Origin: Pseudopedobacter saltans DSM 12145
Lineage (GTDB): Bacteria; Bacteroidota; Bacteroidia; Sphingobacteriales; Sphingobacteriaceae
Length of the DNA: 64,000 nucleotides
Reading direction: 5' to 3'
Assembly (NCBI RefSeq): GCF_000190735.1
Contig: NC_015177.1
Span: 1,488,001-1,552,000, forward strand
The position numbers were made by a program, and so were the translations under genes. Under the pieces are notes generated by a model. That model did no database searches. It saw only the letters and a list, made by a program, of their open reading frames with translations, and had not been told where the DNA came from. This document shows positions 1 through 8,561 of the stretch, in pieces. Numbering within the stretch: position 1 is the first letter of the stretch; every line of letters starts with the position of its first letter.

Positions 1-580
1 TTCCTTTAGTTTTGTGTTGATTCGAAATAAATGATGCGGCATCCCAAAAATCGTCAGATATCCAGTTCGGAATCCTGTTAAGGTTCCCGTTAACCTGCCA
101 CTGGTCTTCGTTTCCATTATTAATCAATATCGACTTGCAACCGGCAGATTTACCGGCCTCAACATCGTCCAGAATATCGCCTATCATCCAAGATTGCAAT
201 AAATCGATCCCATGATCCTGTGCAGCATTTAGTATAAGCTGGGGGCCGGGTTTCCTGCATGTACATTTTATACTGTATTCCGGCACAATCCCGTCTTCCG
301 AATGCGGACAATAATAAAAACCCGACAATACCAGACCGCGCTGGTTCAATAACTGCCTTATCCGCCTTTCTACGCCAACAAGATCTTGTTCTTCAAAATA
401 CCCTCTGGCGATCCCCGCCTGGTTGCTGATAATGATAAAGCAATAACCTAAGCTATCCAGTAGCTCCAGGCCATCCAACACACCTTCATTCAGCGTAATC
501 AAATCAGGATTTACATTATATGGGATATCCCTAACAATTGTCCCGTCCTTATCCAAAAAGATTGCCTTCTTAGCTTCCAT
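1..580 (-). CDS. gmhB: D-glycero-D-manno-heptose-1,7-bisphosphate 7-phosphatase-like HAD hydrolase (partial)
   Basis: The reading frame starts with ATG at 580 (revcomp) and runs off the left edge with no stop, giving about 193 residues. It begins MEAKKAIFLDKDGTIV, the HAD motif I (DxDGT-type) with the nucleophile in FLDKDGT. SNQAGIARG is the HAD-IIIA motif II region, and CTCRKPGP and MIGDILDDVEAG match GmhB motifs III and IV. The CxC-R-KPGP segment is typical of the zinc loop of GmhB/HisB-type phosphatases. GmhB removes the 7-phosphate from heptose bisphosphate in the cytosol during ADP-heptose synthesis. The start overlaps the 3' end of the upstream fused GmhA-like gene by 11 nt, so the two are probably translationally coupled. 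The assignment to GmhB rather than histidinol phosphatase rests on this neighbour. Confidence 0.82.
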   Translation of the reverse strand, partial: MEAKKAIFLDKDGTIVRDIPYNVNPDLITLNEGVLDGLELLDSLGYCFIIISNQAGIARGYFEEQDLVGVERRIRQLLNQRGLVLSGFYYCPHSEDGIVPEYSIKCTCRKPGPQLILNAAQDHGIDLLQSWMIGDILDDVEAGKSAGCKSILINNGNEDQWQVNGNLNRIPNWISDDFWDAASFISNQHKTKG

Positions 581-2492
581 AACCCTTATAATTTTGGTGA
601 ATATTCAAATAGGCTGGTTGGTTGTTTACGTTTAGTCTGGCCAAAGGAAGATTTAGAGGTTTTATTGTTTTTTCCACACGGTCATGTGCTACTACCCTTT
701 GCTCAATAATAGTACACAGCTGATGTACAATGTGCAAATGCAGTTCCTGAATACGCTGCGTACTCTTAGAAGGCACAATAATGTTATACCGCGAGTATCT
801 GGCGGCCATACCACCATCTTTTCCTAACAGGCTAACCGTCACCATTCCTTTATCTTCTGCTGCATTTATGGCTCTTACAATATTGTCAGACTGCCCACTG
901 GTGCTCAAGCAGAACAGTACGTCGCCCCGGTCTCCATAAGCTTCAACCTGTCGCGCAAATACATCGTCATAACCAAAGTCATTTGCCCAGGCAGTTAAAA
1001 TCGAAGTATCCGCATTCAGTGATAACGCTGGCAAACCCCTTCTCTGGCTCACTTCAAAACGCCCTACCAGCTCCGCTGTAAAATGCTGACTCTCTGCGGC
1101 ACTTCCTCCATTTCCGCAAACCAGAATCTTCTTGCCCGATAACAAGGCATTACTCATTACCGTTCCCGCATGCAGAATATCTTCAGCTATTTCCCTTGCC
1201 GAATTTTTAAACGTAATGGCAGCTTCCACAAAAGACTCTTTCAAAGGATCCAGCAAATTGTCGACATATTGTATCTTCAGTACTTTTTTGTACAGATCTA
1301 TTACCTGATCGGCAATATGGCACCACTTAAACTTCTTCACGTATCGCTGTGCATAAGCTCCCATACTTTCCAGCAATTCAGGCCGGGCAAGCAAAAACTG
1401 CAGTTTATCCGCCAAAGCTACCGGATCATTGGGCGCTACTAACAGCCCGGTTTTGCCATCAAGTACAGAATACTTGATGCCACCTACATTAGCCCCTACA
1501 ACCGGCGTTCCGCAAGACATCGCCTCTAAAGGCGTAATACCAAAAGGTTCGTACCACGGTGTAGTAACAAACACATCCGCTGCACTATAATAGTATTTCA
1601 GCAAATCACGTTCCTTGCGGCCTGCAAATACAACCTGTTTTTCAATCCGCAGTTCCTTTACCAGATCTTTCAACCTGTCAATTTCCTGATAACCGACACT
1701 CTCCTCACGTTCTCCACCAACAACCAACAGTTTATAAACTTCGCCGTTCTCGCAAAGTTTAGCTACAGCACGTATCACATTGTCAATACCTTTTCGGGGA
1801 ACAATACGCCCCAGTTGCAAAATCACTTTCTCGTCCTGCTCTATCTGCAGTAAAGTCCTGGCGGTTTGCTTGGGTACCGGGTAAAAATCCTTAGGATTAA
1901 AACCACAGGCAATAACAGGTACCTTAGATTCTTCCGCTTCATATAGCTTAATCAGGTCTTCCCGATCCTGCGGACATTCGGCAATCACCGCATCTGCATG
2001 TTTAACAATCTCTTTTTCGATATCCACACGTTTATCTGGAAATCTGTCGTTCTCCTTTTGGAAAACCTTGCGGATATATCCCAACGCGTGAAAAGTAATT
2101 ACAAAGGGAATATTCATTCGCTGTTTCAATTCCATGGCAACCAGTCCCGACATCCAGAAATTGGCATGTACAAGATGATATTCCAGCTCTTCGCGCTGAA
2201 TAAAATTCTCCATTTGCTTTCTAAACTCGCCCATATAAACAAAAATGTCTTCCTTAGGGATAACCTGTGCCGGCCCTGCATCCACCAGGATAACCCGTAC
2301 ACCCCGGACAAAAGGTATAATTTGCGGAGAATCCCTGTCCTCCCTTCTCGTAAATACATCAACCTCATATCCCTTTCTGGCTATCTGTTTCGCCAGTTCA
2401 GCAACATAGACGTTCTGCCCGCCACTGTCTACTCCGCCCAACGATGCCAGGGGCGAAGCGTGTTCACTTATAAATGCAATTCTGTTTCTCAT
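570..2492 (-). CDS. Fusion protein: GT4 glycosyltransferase + GmhA-like SIS phosphoheptose isomerase
   Basis: 640 residues with two domains. Residues 1-405 are a GT4 (GT-B fold) glycosyltransferase: GGVDSGGQNVYV at 19-30 is the N-terminal glycine-rich loop seen in sucrose-phosphate-synthase and MshA-like enzymes. Further on come LGRIVPRKGID and the donor-binding EPFGITPLEAMSCGTPVVG segment. Residues about 420-600 are a SIS domain closely resembling sedoheptulose-7-phosphate isomerase GmhA: CGNGGSAAESQ at 459-469, LSTSGQSDNI, and a conserved QELHLHIVHQLC helix. GmhA makes heptose-7-phosphate, and the next gene downstream is the matching phosphatase. The fusion therefore joins a precursor step to a transfer step, or tethers the isomerase to a glycan assembly site. 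Each domain is full length and no stop or frameshift lies at the junction. The roughly 40-residue tail after the SIS domain is unrecognised. Confidence 0.88.
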   Translation of the reverse strand: MRNRIAFISEHASPLASLGGVDSGGQNVYVAELAKQIARKGYEVDVFTRREDRDSPQIIPFVRGVRVILVDAGPAQVIPKEDIFVYMGEFRKQMENFIQREELEYHLVHANFWMSGLVAMELKQRMNIPFVITFHALGYIRKVFQKENDRFPDKRVDIEKEIVKHADAVIAECPQDREDLIKLYEAEESKVPVIACGFNPKDFYPVPKQTARTLLQIEQDEKVILQLGRIVPRKGIDNVIRAVAKLCENGEVYKLLVVGGEREESVGYQEIDRLKDLVKELRIEKQVVFAGRKERDLLKYYYSAADVFVTTPWYEPFGITPLEAMSCGTPVVGANVGGIKYSVLDGKTGLLVAPNDPVALADKLQFLLARPELLESMGAYAQRYVKKFKWCHIADQVIDLYKKVLKIQYVDNLLDPLKESFVEAAITFKNSAREIAEDILHAGTVMSNALLSGKKILVCGNGGSAAESQHFTAELVGRFEVSQRRGLPALSLNADTSILTAWANDFGYDDVFARQVEAYGDRGDVLFCLSTSGQSDNIVRAINAAEDKGMVTVSLLGKDGGMAARYSRYNIIVPSKSTQRIQELHLHIVHQLCTIIEQRVVAHDRVEKTIKPLNLPLARLNVNNQPAYLNIHQNYKGYGS

Positions 2493-2510
2493 GGTAGATA
2501 GATTTTTTAT

Positions 2511-3515
2511 TTAATTAAAGGCCTGTTTACATACCGAAACTTCTAAAAACAACATTTCCCAATCCCGCGCAAACCTTTGGATATCGAAATGCTTTTTAGC
2601 AGATTCCTTTGCATTAGCACTCAGTTCAAAAGCTTTCGATTTATTTTCGATAAGCATATTCATGCAGTCTATCAAAAAAGAGATATCTGAATGCACATAA
2701 CCGTTATAACCGTTTTTTATAATATTAGGCATCTCTGTTGTAGCCAAACCGACTATCGGAATCCCTATCGTCATGGCCTCGCACACAGCCAGTCCCAAAC
2801 TGGTGTATCTTATCGGGTTAAAGAAAAACCTGTATTTCGAAATAAAATCAGGCAATTGGGGATGCAGCACCTCACCCAGTCCCAATCCCTCGGTCCCCAT
2901 CCCTACCAGATCCAGTGGTACCTGCTCGCGTACCCGTTCGAAAATATCATAGCCTAATAAGCGGCCTCTTTGCTGCAGGTTATTAATAACCACTATTCCC
3001 CGGTCTATTTCTCCTGTATAACTTGCCGTAGCGGGCATAACACCATGTTCAATCACCCTTACATCGTCTACAGCAGTATTCCACATCAATTTATTAAAAT
3101 GGGTCACATGCACCACCGTTACATCATTATCCTCTATGGGATGTAACTCGTTGGTCGGATGTCCCCAGGGCGGGTCATGCTCCAGATAAATCTTAGGCAA
3201 TGCCCTTTGTTCCTCCGTTAAAATCTCGTACTGATCTACGAAATAATTCTCATCGGCCTGAAATAACAGCACATCAAAATCAAGACTTTTTACCTCTTCG
3301 GCCCTAACCTCTATTACATTTGCTCCAAAAGGAAACGTATTACCCCTGCCACAATACCTTTCGCTTCTTTGTTCATTCACAGGAATATATATATCATAAT
3401 TTCCCTGTGACAGATAAAACAAATAACTGCCATGTATATGCCATGTAAAAATCCGCATCCTCTTTCTGTCAGCGGATAAAAGCTTATCGATATCAAAATC
3501 TGCTTGATGTGCCAT
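2511..3515 (-). CDS. Glycosyltransferase, GT-B fold (GT4-like)
   Basis: 334 residues. The C-terminal half carries GT4-like features: GLGLGEVLHPQLPDFISKYRF, then YTSLGLAVCEAMTIGIPIVG, which has the donor-nucleotide-binding E-x-M pattern, followed by a helical tail. The N-terminal part (FTWHIHGSYLFYLSQ, FDVLLFQADENYF) looks like the acceptor domain. ATG at 3515 is used here; an internal ATG 19 codons later (MRIFTWHIHG) is a plausible alternative because the family usually begins at such a beta strand. It lies 18 nt upstream of the GT-SIS gene and 27 nt downstream of the acidic-protein gene, so it is one of at least four genes in a leftward operon. Donor and acceptor are not deducible, although the heptose genes suggest a surface glycan. 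Confidence 0.78.
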   Translation of the reverse strand: MAHQADFDIDKLLSADRKRMRIFTWHIHGSYLFYLSQGNYDIYIPVNEQRSERYCGRGNTFPFGANVIEVRAEEVKSLDFDVLLFQADENYFVDQYEILTEEQRALPKIYLEHDPPWGHPTNELHPIEDNDVTVVHVTHFNKLMWNTAVDDVRVIEHGVMPATASYTGEIDRGIVVINNLQQRGRLLGYDIFERVREQVPLDLVGMGTEGLGLGEVLHPQLPDFISKYRFFFNPIRYTSLGLAVCEAMTIGIPIVGLATTEMPNIIKNGYNGYVHSDISFLIDCMNMLIENKSKAFELSANAKESAKKHFDIQRFARDWEMLFLEVSVCKQAFN

Positions 3516-3542
3516 TTTCTCTTTCTGTTTGTTAAAAATTAA

Positions 3543-4106
3543 TTATTGTTCGTCCTCATCTTCGTCTTCATCACCGTTCAAACCGGGCTCTTTGTAATAA
3601 TCAGCGTCGCTGCCTCTTATCTCTTCGTCCCTGTCAATAAGCTGCGAATGCTCATTGTCATTCTCCTGTGACATGTTATTGTCCCTTCTCTCAGAATCCG
3701 GGTTATGATTATCTCCGCCAACTTCATCCGACACCGAAGCGGTACCTTCATTTTCATTACCCGATGATGCATTGTCACCATTTCCGCCAGTATTAGACTT
3801 CTGGTTACTACTACCAATCTGATCCACCTCTTCCGAAGTAGCTCCTTCACCTGCCAGCCCTTCCGATACGTCGTTGCCGTGTCTCTCTGGTCCCTGGCCC
3901 TCGTTATCTCCACCAAGTTCGTTCTCTTCGTCAGAATCTAAACCCATTTGCGGAGAATCAGACCATTGGTCCCTGCCATCCTGATGCATCGGATCTGGTT
4001 GGTTATTGCCATCCCCCTGCTGGCTATTACCATTTCCATGGTTTTGCGCATTTCCTCCTTGCTGTCCACCATTGTTTTGCTTTTCTTGTTCTTCTCTGTT
4101 TTCCAT
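3543..4106 (-). CDS. Acidic low-complexity Gly/Asn/Gln/Asp/Glu-rich protein
   Basis: 187 residues with almost no hydrophobic content and no signal peptide or membrane segment. The first 50 residues are Q/N/G-rich; the rest is dominated by G, D, E, N and S and ends in an alternating acidic run (DEDEDE). It is very probably disordered. It is first in the operon with the two glycosyltransferase genes, 27 nt upstream of the nearer one. I do not recognise a family. The frame is uninterrupted on the same strand as its neighbours, and the composition resembles the acidic disordered proteins often annotated as hypothetical in Sphingobacteriaceae. A role in stress or desiccation tolerance, or as a scaffold, is speculation. 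Confidence 0.6.
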   Translation of the reverse strand: MENREEQEKQNNGGQQGGNAQNHGNGNSQQGDGNNQPDPMHQDGRDQWSDSPQMGLDSDEENELGGDNEGQGPERHGNDVSEGLAGEGATSEEVDQIGSSNQKSNTGGNGDNASSGNENEGTASVSDEVGGDNHNPDSERRDNNMSQENDNEHSQLIDRDEEIRGSDADYYKEPGLNGDEDEDEDEQ

Positions 4107-4339
4107 AGCGTAAATGATTAAAATTTTAAACCTGGTTGTTAAACGTTGTCTTGAATAAACAGGTCCTTATAGGGAATGTTCTCCTGTATAATACCTGTTT
4201 TGTATCCATAGAATACTTGTTCGCTTATCGTATAAATACCCAAAAAGCGTTGTTTTATACCCATTAATCAGCAAGTCTGTACCCACACCATTTAATTGGC
4301 ATTTTGTTGGCCGCACTACCTCAATAAATCTTTATTATC
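4107..4339. other. Divergent intergenic region between glycan operon and DUF4142 gene
   Basis: This 233-bp gap must hold the promoter of the leftward glycan operon and the promoter of the rightward DUF4142 gene. It is AT-rich. I see no clean TAnnTTTG -7 box in either direction and no strong hairpin. Confidence 0.4.
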
Positions 4340-4903
4340 ATGAAAAAATACAGTTTCCTCAGCTTGCCGATTGCCTTGTTAATTTGCCAGGCATGCATCA
4401 ATAACAACAACCGTAAAACAGACTCCAAATCCGACACTTTAAAAGAGTCTACCGTCTTGCTCAACGAGAGCAGCGTGGATGGAGACGCGGCCTTCTTTCT
4501 TAAACAAGCCGCAGCAGGTGGTATAATGGAAGTGGAAGCAGCCAAGGTTGCCCTTAAGAAAACAAAAAACAAACAGGTAACAGATTTTGCCAGAATGATG
4601 CTTACAGACCATTCAAATATCAACAAGACCGTAAAACAACTGGCTTCCGATAAAAAGATCATCCTGCCCGAGGAACTCGACCCGGAACACAAAGCGCACA
4701 TAGATAAGCTAAACAGCTTGAGTGAAAGCAATTTTGATAAAGAATATATAGATATGATGGTAGAAGATCACCGTAAAGACATCAAAATGTTCGAAGACTA
4801 CTACAAAAGCTTAAGAGATAAAGATATATTGAACCTTATACAACAAACCTTGCCCATACTTAAAAAACATGCTGAAGCTGTGGAGAGGATAAAGAGAGGT
4901 TAA
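4340..4903 (+). CDS. DUF4142 lipoprotein
   Basis: 187 residues. A short hydrophobic leader ends in a lipobox-like LICQAC with the acylatable Cys at residue 19, predicting an envelope lipoprotein. From DAAFFLKQAAAGG onward the protein matches the DUF4142 family (formerly 'putative membrane protein'): a four-helix ferritin-like bundle with EVEAAKVALKKTKNKQV, FARMMLTDHSNINK, YIDMMVEDHRKDIKMFE and a closing LPILKKHAEAVERI helix. The MxxDH and MVEDH histidines are the family's conserved positions. The family is abundant in Bacteroidota and soil bacteria and has no firmly established function; envelope stress is often suggested. It is monocistronic, with repeats downstream. Confidence 0.85.
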   Translation: MKKYSFLSLPIALLICQACINNNNRKTDSKSDTLKESTVLLNESSVDGDAAFFLKQAAAGGIMEVEAAKVALKKTKNKQVTDFARMMLTDHSNINKTVKQLASDKKIILPEELDPEHKAHIDKLNSLSESNFDKEYIDMMVEDHRKDIKMFEDYYKSLRDKDILNLIQQTLPILKKHAEAVERIKRG

Positions 4904-5547
4904 TTTTAGATGTTTAGTTTTTAATGTTGAATGATTAATGTTTGATATTTAGTGTTGAGTTATTATAACTTGTTTGGACTCGCTTTGGGATAGTTTATAT
5001 ACTCCATTGGTGTACTTTATTTTCCTGCACACAGGCTCTCCGTCCTCAGAACCTTTCCCGAACTCGCTTCGGGAGCCGGACAGGCCTAGTTCTTTTTTCA
5101 GAAGGTATTTGATTTCTATAATGGCCTTCAAGAATGCTGAAGCATTTCCCTCCAGCTGGAAAGAACCGTTCCTGTTTAGCTCAAAATCCTATAATGCCAT
5201 AAAGGCGTTCTTGGGAATGTTTGTAGGTTAGTAACCTTCAATGCATCATCCTGAGAAACTCGAAGCCCGCCTGTCTTAGCTATGCACTTGTATCGGCCTG
5301 CAGCTGTCTCTGCGTTAATGCCTTCTACTTCAGTTTTTCCTTATTATCAAAGACCTCCACCTTCAATAGTTATCTGATTCCGCTCCGACATAAAGTCGGG
5401 ACAGGCTTCCAAATCTAATCATGCCGAAGGCATCCCTTGGGAAACTAGCAACCAAGAAAGGAAAACTTACTACTTACTACTTACTACTAAGAACTAACAA
5501 CTAAACAACTAATAAACTATCTTTGCCGAAATTTTAATACAGGCATA
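4904..5547. repeat. Gene-free stretch with decayed interspersed repeats
   Basis: No credible gene. About 5035-5185 is a reverse-complement copy of the repeat also present at about 40757-40895: it shares the GGCCTGTCCGGCTCCCGAAG block, the CAAATACCTTCT block and a Lys/Phe-like A/T run. Bases 5185-5235 are an inverted copy of the block 'cattcctaagaacg..tatggcattataa' found repeatedly at 38-39.5 kb. The 3' part (5478-5517) consists of tandem ACTACTTACTACTTACT-like short repeats. TATCTTTG at 5518-5525, just upstream of the ABC-F start, fits the Bacteroidota -7 element. Confidence 0.6.
5518..5525 (+). promoter_or_regulatory. Predicted -7 promoter element of the ABC-F gene
   Basis: TATCTTTG is an exact match to the Bacteroidota -7 consensus TAnnTTTG, 22 nt before the GTG start at 5548. 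No convincing TTTG -33 box is seen. Confidence 0.5.
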
Positions 5548-7179
5548 GTGATCAACGTAAACAACATTTCCGTATCATTTGGCGGAACAAAGCTATTTAG
5601 TGACGTAACCTTTTCTATCAACGAGAATGACAAAATTGCGCTTATGGGTAAAAACGGCGCAGGCAAGTCGACCCTTTTAAAAATAATAGCAGGCGCGGGC
5701 CAACCTACCAGTGGCAGCGTAACAGGACCAAAAAATGCGGTAATTGCTTATTTACCACAACACTTACTAACAAAAGACAATGTAACCGTATTCGAAGAAA
5801 CCTCCAGGGCATTCGACGATATACATAAAATGCGCGACGAGCTGGATCAGTTAAACGAACAGCTAACAATACGCACAGACTACGACAGTGACGATTATAT
5901 GAAATTAATCGAACAGGTGTCCGAACTGAGCGAGAAATTCTACTCTATAGAAGAAACCAATTACGATGCCGAAGTTGAGAAAGTACTGAAGGGACTAGGT
6001 TTCGAACGTTCAGATTTCACCCGTCAAACCTCTGAGTTTTCCGGCGGCTGGCGTATGCGTATCGAGCTGGCGAAGATCCTGTTAAAAAAGCCTGATCTGA
6101 TCCTTCTTGATGAGCCTACCAACCATATGGATATCGAAAGTATCCAGTGGCTAGAAGAATTTCTATTGAATTCCGCAAAAGCGGTCATTGTCATTTCTCA
6201 CGACAGGGCCTTTGTTGATAATATCACCAACCGTACCATAGAAGTAACCATGGGTCGTATTTACGACTATAAAGCAAAATACAGCCATTACCTGGAACTT
6301 CGGAAAGAGCGCCGTCAGCATCAGCTAAAAGCTTATGAAGAGCAACAACGTTTTATTGCCGACACTACAGAGTTTATAGAACGCTTTAAGGGAACTTATT
6401 CAAAAACCTTGCAGGTACAATCGCGTGTCAAGATGCTCGAAAAACTAGAGATCATCGAAGTGGATGAGGTGGACAACTCCGCTTTGCGTTTAAAATTCCC
6501 TCCTTCTCCACGTTCGGGCAATTATCCGGTGATAGTGGAAGAGCTTAGCAAATCCTACGGGGACCATGTCGTATTCCAAAAGGCAAATATGGTGATCGAA
6601 CGCGGTCAGAAAGTAGCATTTGTAGGGAAAAATGGCGAAGGTAAATCAACCATGATCAAAGCCATCATGGGTGAAATAGATTTCGAAGGTTCTTTAAAAG
6701 TCGGTCATAATGCCAAGATTGGCTATTTCGCACAAAATCAGGCTGCTCTACTGGACGAAGATCTAACCGTCTACGAAACTATCGATCAGATTGCCGTAGG
6801 TGATGTACGCGTTAAAATAAAGGATCTGCTGGGTGCATTCATGTTCAGCGGCGATGATACTACCAAAAAGGTAAAAGTACTCTCAGGCGGAGAAAAGACC
6901 CGTTTAGCGATGATTAAATTATTGCTCGAACCGGTAAACGTTCTTATCCTGGATGAGCCTACCAACCATCTGGACATGAAAACCAAAGACATCATCAAAG
7001 AAGCTTTACAGGATTTCGATGGCACCATCATATTGGTATCCCACGACAGGGATTTCCTGGACGGACTGGCAGAAAAAGTATTCGAATTCGGAAACAAACG
7101 CGTACGCGAACATTTCGAAGACATCAAAGGCTTCCTGGAATATAAGAAAATGAGTAGTTTGAAAGAGATTGAGAAGTAA
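5548..7179 (+). CDS. ABC-F family ATP-binding protein
   Basis: 543 residues, the usual length for an ABC-F protein: two ABC ATPase domains and no membrane segment. Domain 1 has Walker A GKNGAGKST, signature SGGWRMRI, and Walker B LILLDEPTNHMD; domain 2 has Walker A GKNGEGKST, signature LSGGEKTRL, and LILDEPTNHLD. The charged helical linker between them (about residues 240-310) is the P-site tRNA interaction motif region of ABC-F factors. These proteins act on the ribosome, as translation factors or in antibiotic protection. Housekeeping use is more likely here because the gene stands alone. The start is GTG at 5548 (MINVNNISVSF), which places the first strand of the ABC fold at the N terminus and sits just behind a -7 box. 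A terminator follows. Confidence 0.93.
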   Translation: MINVNNISVSFGGTKLFSDVTFSINENDKIALMGKNGAGKSTLLKIIAGAGQPTSGSVTGPKNAVIAYLPQHLLTKDNVTVFEETSRAFDDIHKMRDELDQLNEQLTIRTDYDSDDYMKLIEQVSELSEKFYSIEETNYDAEVEKVLKGLGFERSDFTRQTSEFSGGWRMRIELAKILLKKPDLILLDEPTNHMDIESIQWLEEFLLNSAKAVIVISHDRAFVDNITNRTIEVTMGRIYDYKAKYSHYLELRKERRQHQLKAYEEQQRFIADTTEFIERFKGTYSKTLQVQSRVKMLEKLEIIEVDEVDNSALRLKFPPSPRSGNYPVIVEELSKSYGDHVVFQKANMVIERGQKVAFVGKNGEGKSTMIKAIMGEIDFEGSLKVGHNAKIGYFAQNQAALLDEDLTVYETIDQIAVGDVRVKIKDLLGAFMFSGDDTTKKVKVLSGGEKTRLAMIKLLLEPVNVLILDEPTNHLDMKTKDIIKEALQDFDGTIILVSHDRDFLDGLAEKVFEFGNKRVREHFEDIKGFLEYKKMSSLKEIEK

Positions 7180-7204
7180 GTATTTTTTAATTTGATATTT
7201 GTAA

Positions 7205-7240
7205 TAGTCCGGCATTAAGACGCCGGACTATATTTTCTTT
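7205..7240 (+). terminator. Rho-independent terminator after ABC-F gene
   Basis: The 9-bp arms TAGTCCGGC (7205-7213) and GCCGGACTA (7222-7230) are perfect complements, followed by a T-rich run, 25 bp after the ABC-F stop. Confidence 0.85.
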
Positions 7241-7282
7241 CTGCCATCTCACTTCCTCCATCATCTCAGCCCCCCTCTCCCC

Positions 7283-7778
7283 GTCATCTCGAGCGATCCC
7301 GAACGCTTTCGGGAGAGTCGAGAGATCTACAACCTGCCAGCACAAAACCAAACATAACTCTCCTGCTTCCATAGCCTACAGATTTCTCCACTCCGGTCGG
7401 AATGACGATCGATGAACGTCATCTCGAGCGAGCTTGAGAGTCGAGAGATCCCTAACCTAGCAGCACAAAACCAAACATAACTCTCCTGCTTCCATAGCTA
7501 ACAGATTCCTCCACTACGGTCGGAATGACGCAAAAAAGTCATCTCGAGCAGTGCAACGAGCCGAGAGATCTCCAACCTACCAGCATAAAACCAAACATAA
7601 CTCTCCTGCTTCCATACCCAACAGATTCCTCCACTCCGGTCGGAATGACACAAAAAAGTCATCTCGAGCGAGCTTGAGAGCCGAGAGATCTCCAACCTAG
7701 CAGCACAAAACCAAACATACTCTCCTGCTTCCATAGCCAACAGATATCTCCATTACGTTCCACTTCAGTCGAAATGAC
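7283..7778. repeat. Four tandem BIME-like units (paired inverted REP sequences)
   Basis: Four head-to-tail units at 7283-7406, 7418-7529, 7538-7649 and 7658-7778. Each starts with GTCATCTCGAGCG...GAGAGATC and ends with the inverse of a sister sequence, AGATTCCTCCACTCCGGTCGGAATGAC, split here as AGATTCCTCC and GGTCGGAATGAC. A conserved core of about 60 bp (...AGCACAAAACCAAACATA...TCCTGCTTCCATAG...) separates the arms. The variable parts are the inner REP loops, for example GCTTGAGAG against CAGTGCAACGAG. The short reading frames crossing the units differ between copies and are not genes. Confidence 0.85.
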
Positions 7779-7781
7779 AAT

Positions 7782-8099
7782 TCAAATCAAAGAATAAACA
7801 TCCTCCGCCACTTCATCATTCAAAAAGCCCCATGTCGGATTCATCTTATTAATCAAATCCTCTTTCTTTTCCCTCGACCACCTTTTCAATTGCTTTTCCC
7901 TATCTATTGCCTGACTAATAGAATCCAGAAACTCATAATATACCAGATACAACACGTTGTATCGAAAAGTAAAACTTTGCCGGTTGTTACTGTTCATATG
8001 TTCCCAAATTCTTCCTTTTAAATCAGAAGTAACACCGATATATAATACAGTTTTATTTTTATTGGTTAGAATATATACAAATCCACCTTTATACATCAT
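7782..8099 (-). CDS. Small GIY-YIG nuclease-domain protein
   Basis: About 105 residues from the MM pair at 8094-8099, the start chosen because the family begins directly at the first strand. The frame can extend to 8189, but that extension has no family similarity and enters the flanking repeat. FVYILTNKNKTVLYIGVTSDL holds the GIY-YIG pair (YIL...YIG), with R and E in LKGRIWEHM and the later catalytic-type E in DSISQAIDREKQLKRWSREKK. This is the short single-domain UvrC-N/YhbQ-like class common in Bacteroidota. Its biological role is not established. It lies alone, 4 bp from BIME-like unit 4 on one side and about 85 bp from unit 5 on the other. Confidence 0.82.
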   Translation of the reverse strand: MMYKGGFVYILTNKNKTVLYIGVTSDLKGRIWEHMNSNNRQSFTFRYNVLYLVYYEFLDSISQAIDREKQLKRWSREKKEDLINKMNPTWGFLNDEVAEDVYSLI

Positions 8100-8184
8100 T
8101 ACATATTTAGGTTTACAACTGAATATAAACTTATTGCTGATAAGAATCAAATTGATGTATCCTTTTTCCATTCTCCGTCTCCCC

Positions 8185-8425
8185 GTCATCTCGAGCGCTC
8201 CCGAACGCTTTCGGGAGAGCCGAGAGATCCCTAACCTAGCAGCACAAAAACCATAACTCTCCTACTTCCATAGCCAACAGATTCCTCCACTACGGTCGGA
8301 ATGACACAAAAAAGTCATCTCGAGCGAGTGCAACGAGTCGAGAGATCTACAACCTGCCAGCACAAAAGCCATATATACATCCTGCTTACATAGCTAACAG
8401 ATTCCTCCATTCCGGTCGGAATGAC
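8185..8425. repeat. Two BIME-like units on the other side of the GIY-YIG gene
   Basis: Units at 8185-8305 and 8314-8425 have the same orientation, core and terminal GTCATCTCGAGCG / CGGTCGGAATGAC arms as the four at 7.3-7.8 kb. The rest of the gap to 8561 is AT-rich with no further gene and no clear -7 box. Confidence 0.82.
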
Positions 8426-8561
8426 GATCGATGAATGATGAACGTCAAATAAAACCCTCAAACAACATTATGATGACATTAGGATTAAGAAACGAACAAT
8501 AAATTGGTCTATTTTTAGCTATTAGTTTTACCAAATAAATTTTAGCATCTGATCATATACG

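Noticed and set aside
7283-7778. Regular repeats resembling a CRISPR array
   Set aside because: Units are 110-125 bp, the 'spacers' are themselves conserved between units, and no cas gene is present. They are paired inverted REP-like sequences.
8100-8189. Thirty-residue N-terminal extension of the GIY-YIG protein
   Set aside because: It enters the flanking repeat and has no similarity to the family, which starts at the MM pair.
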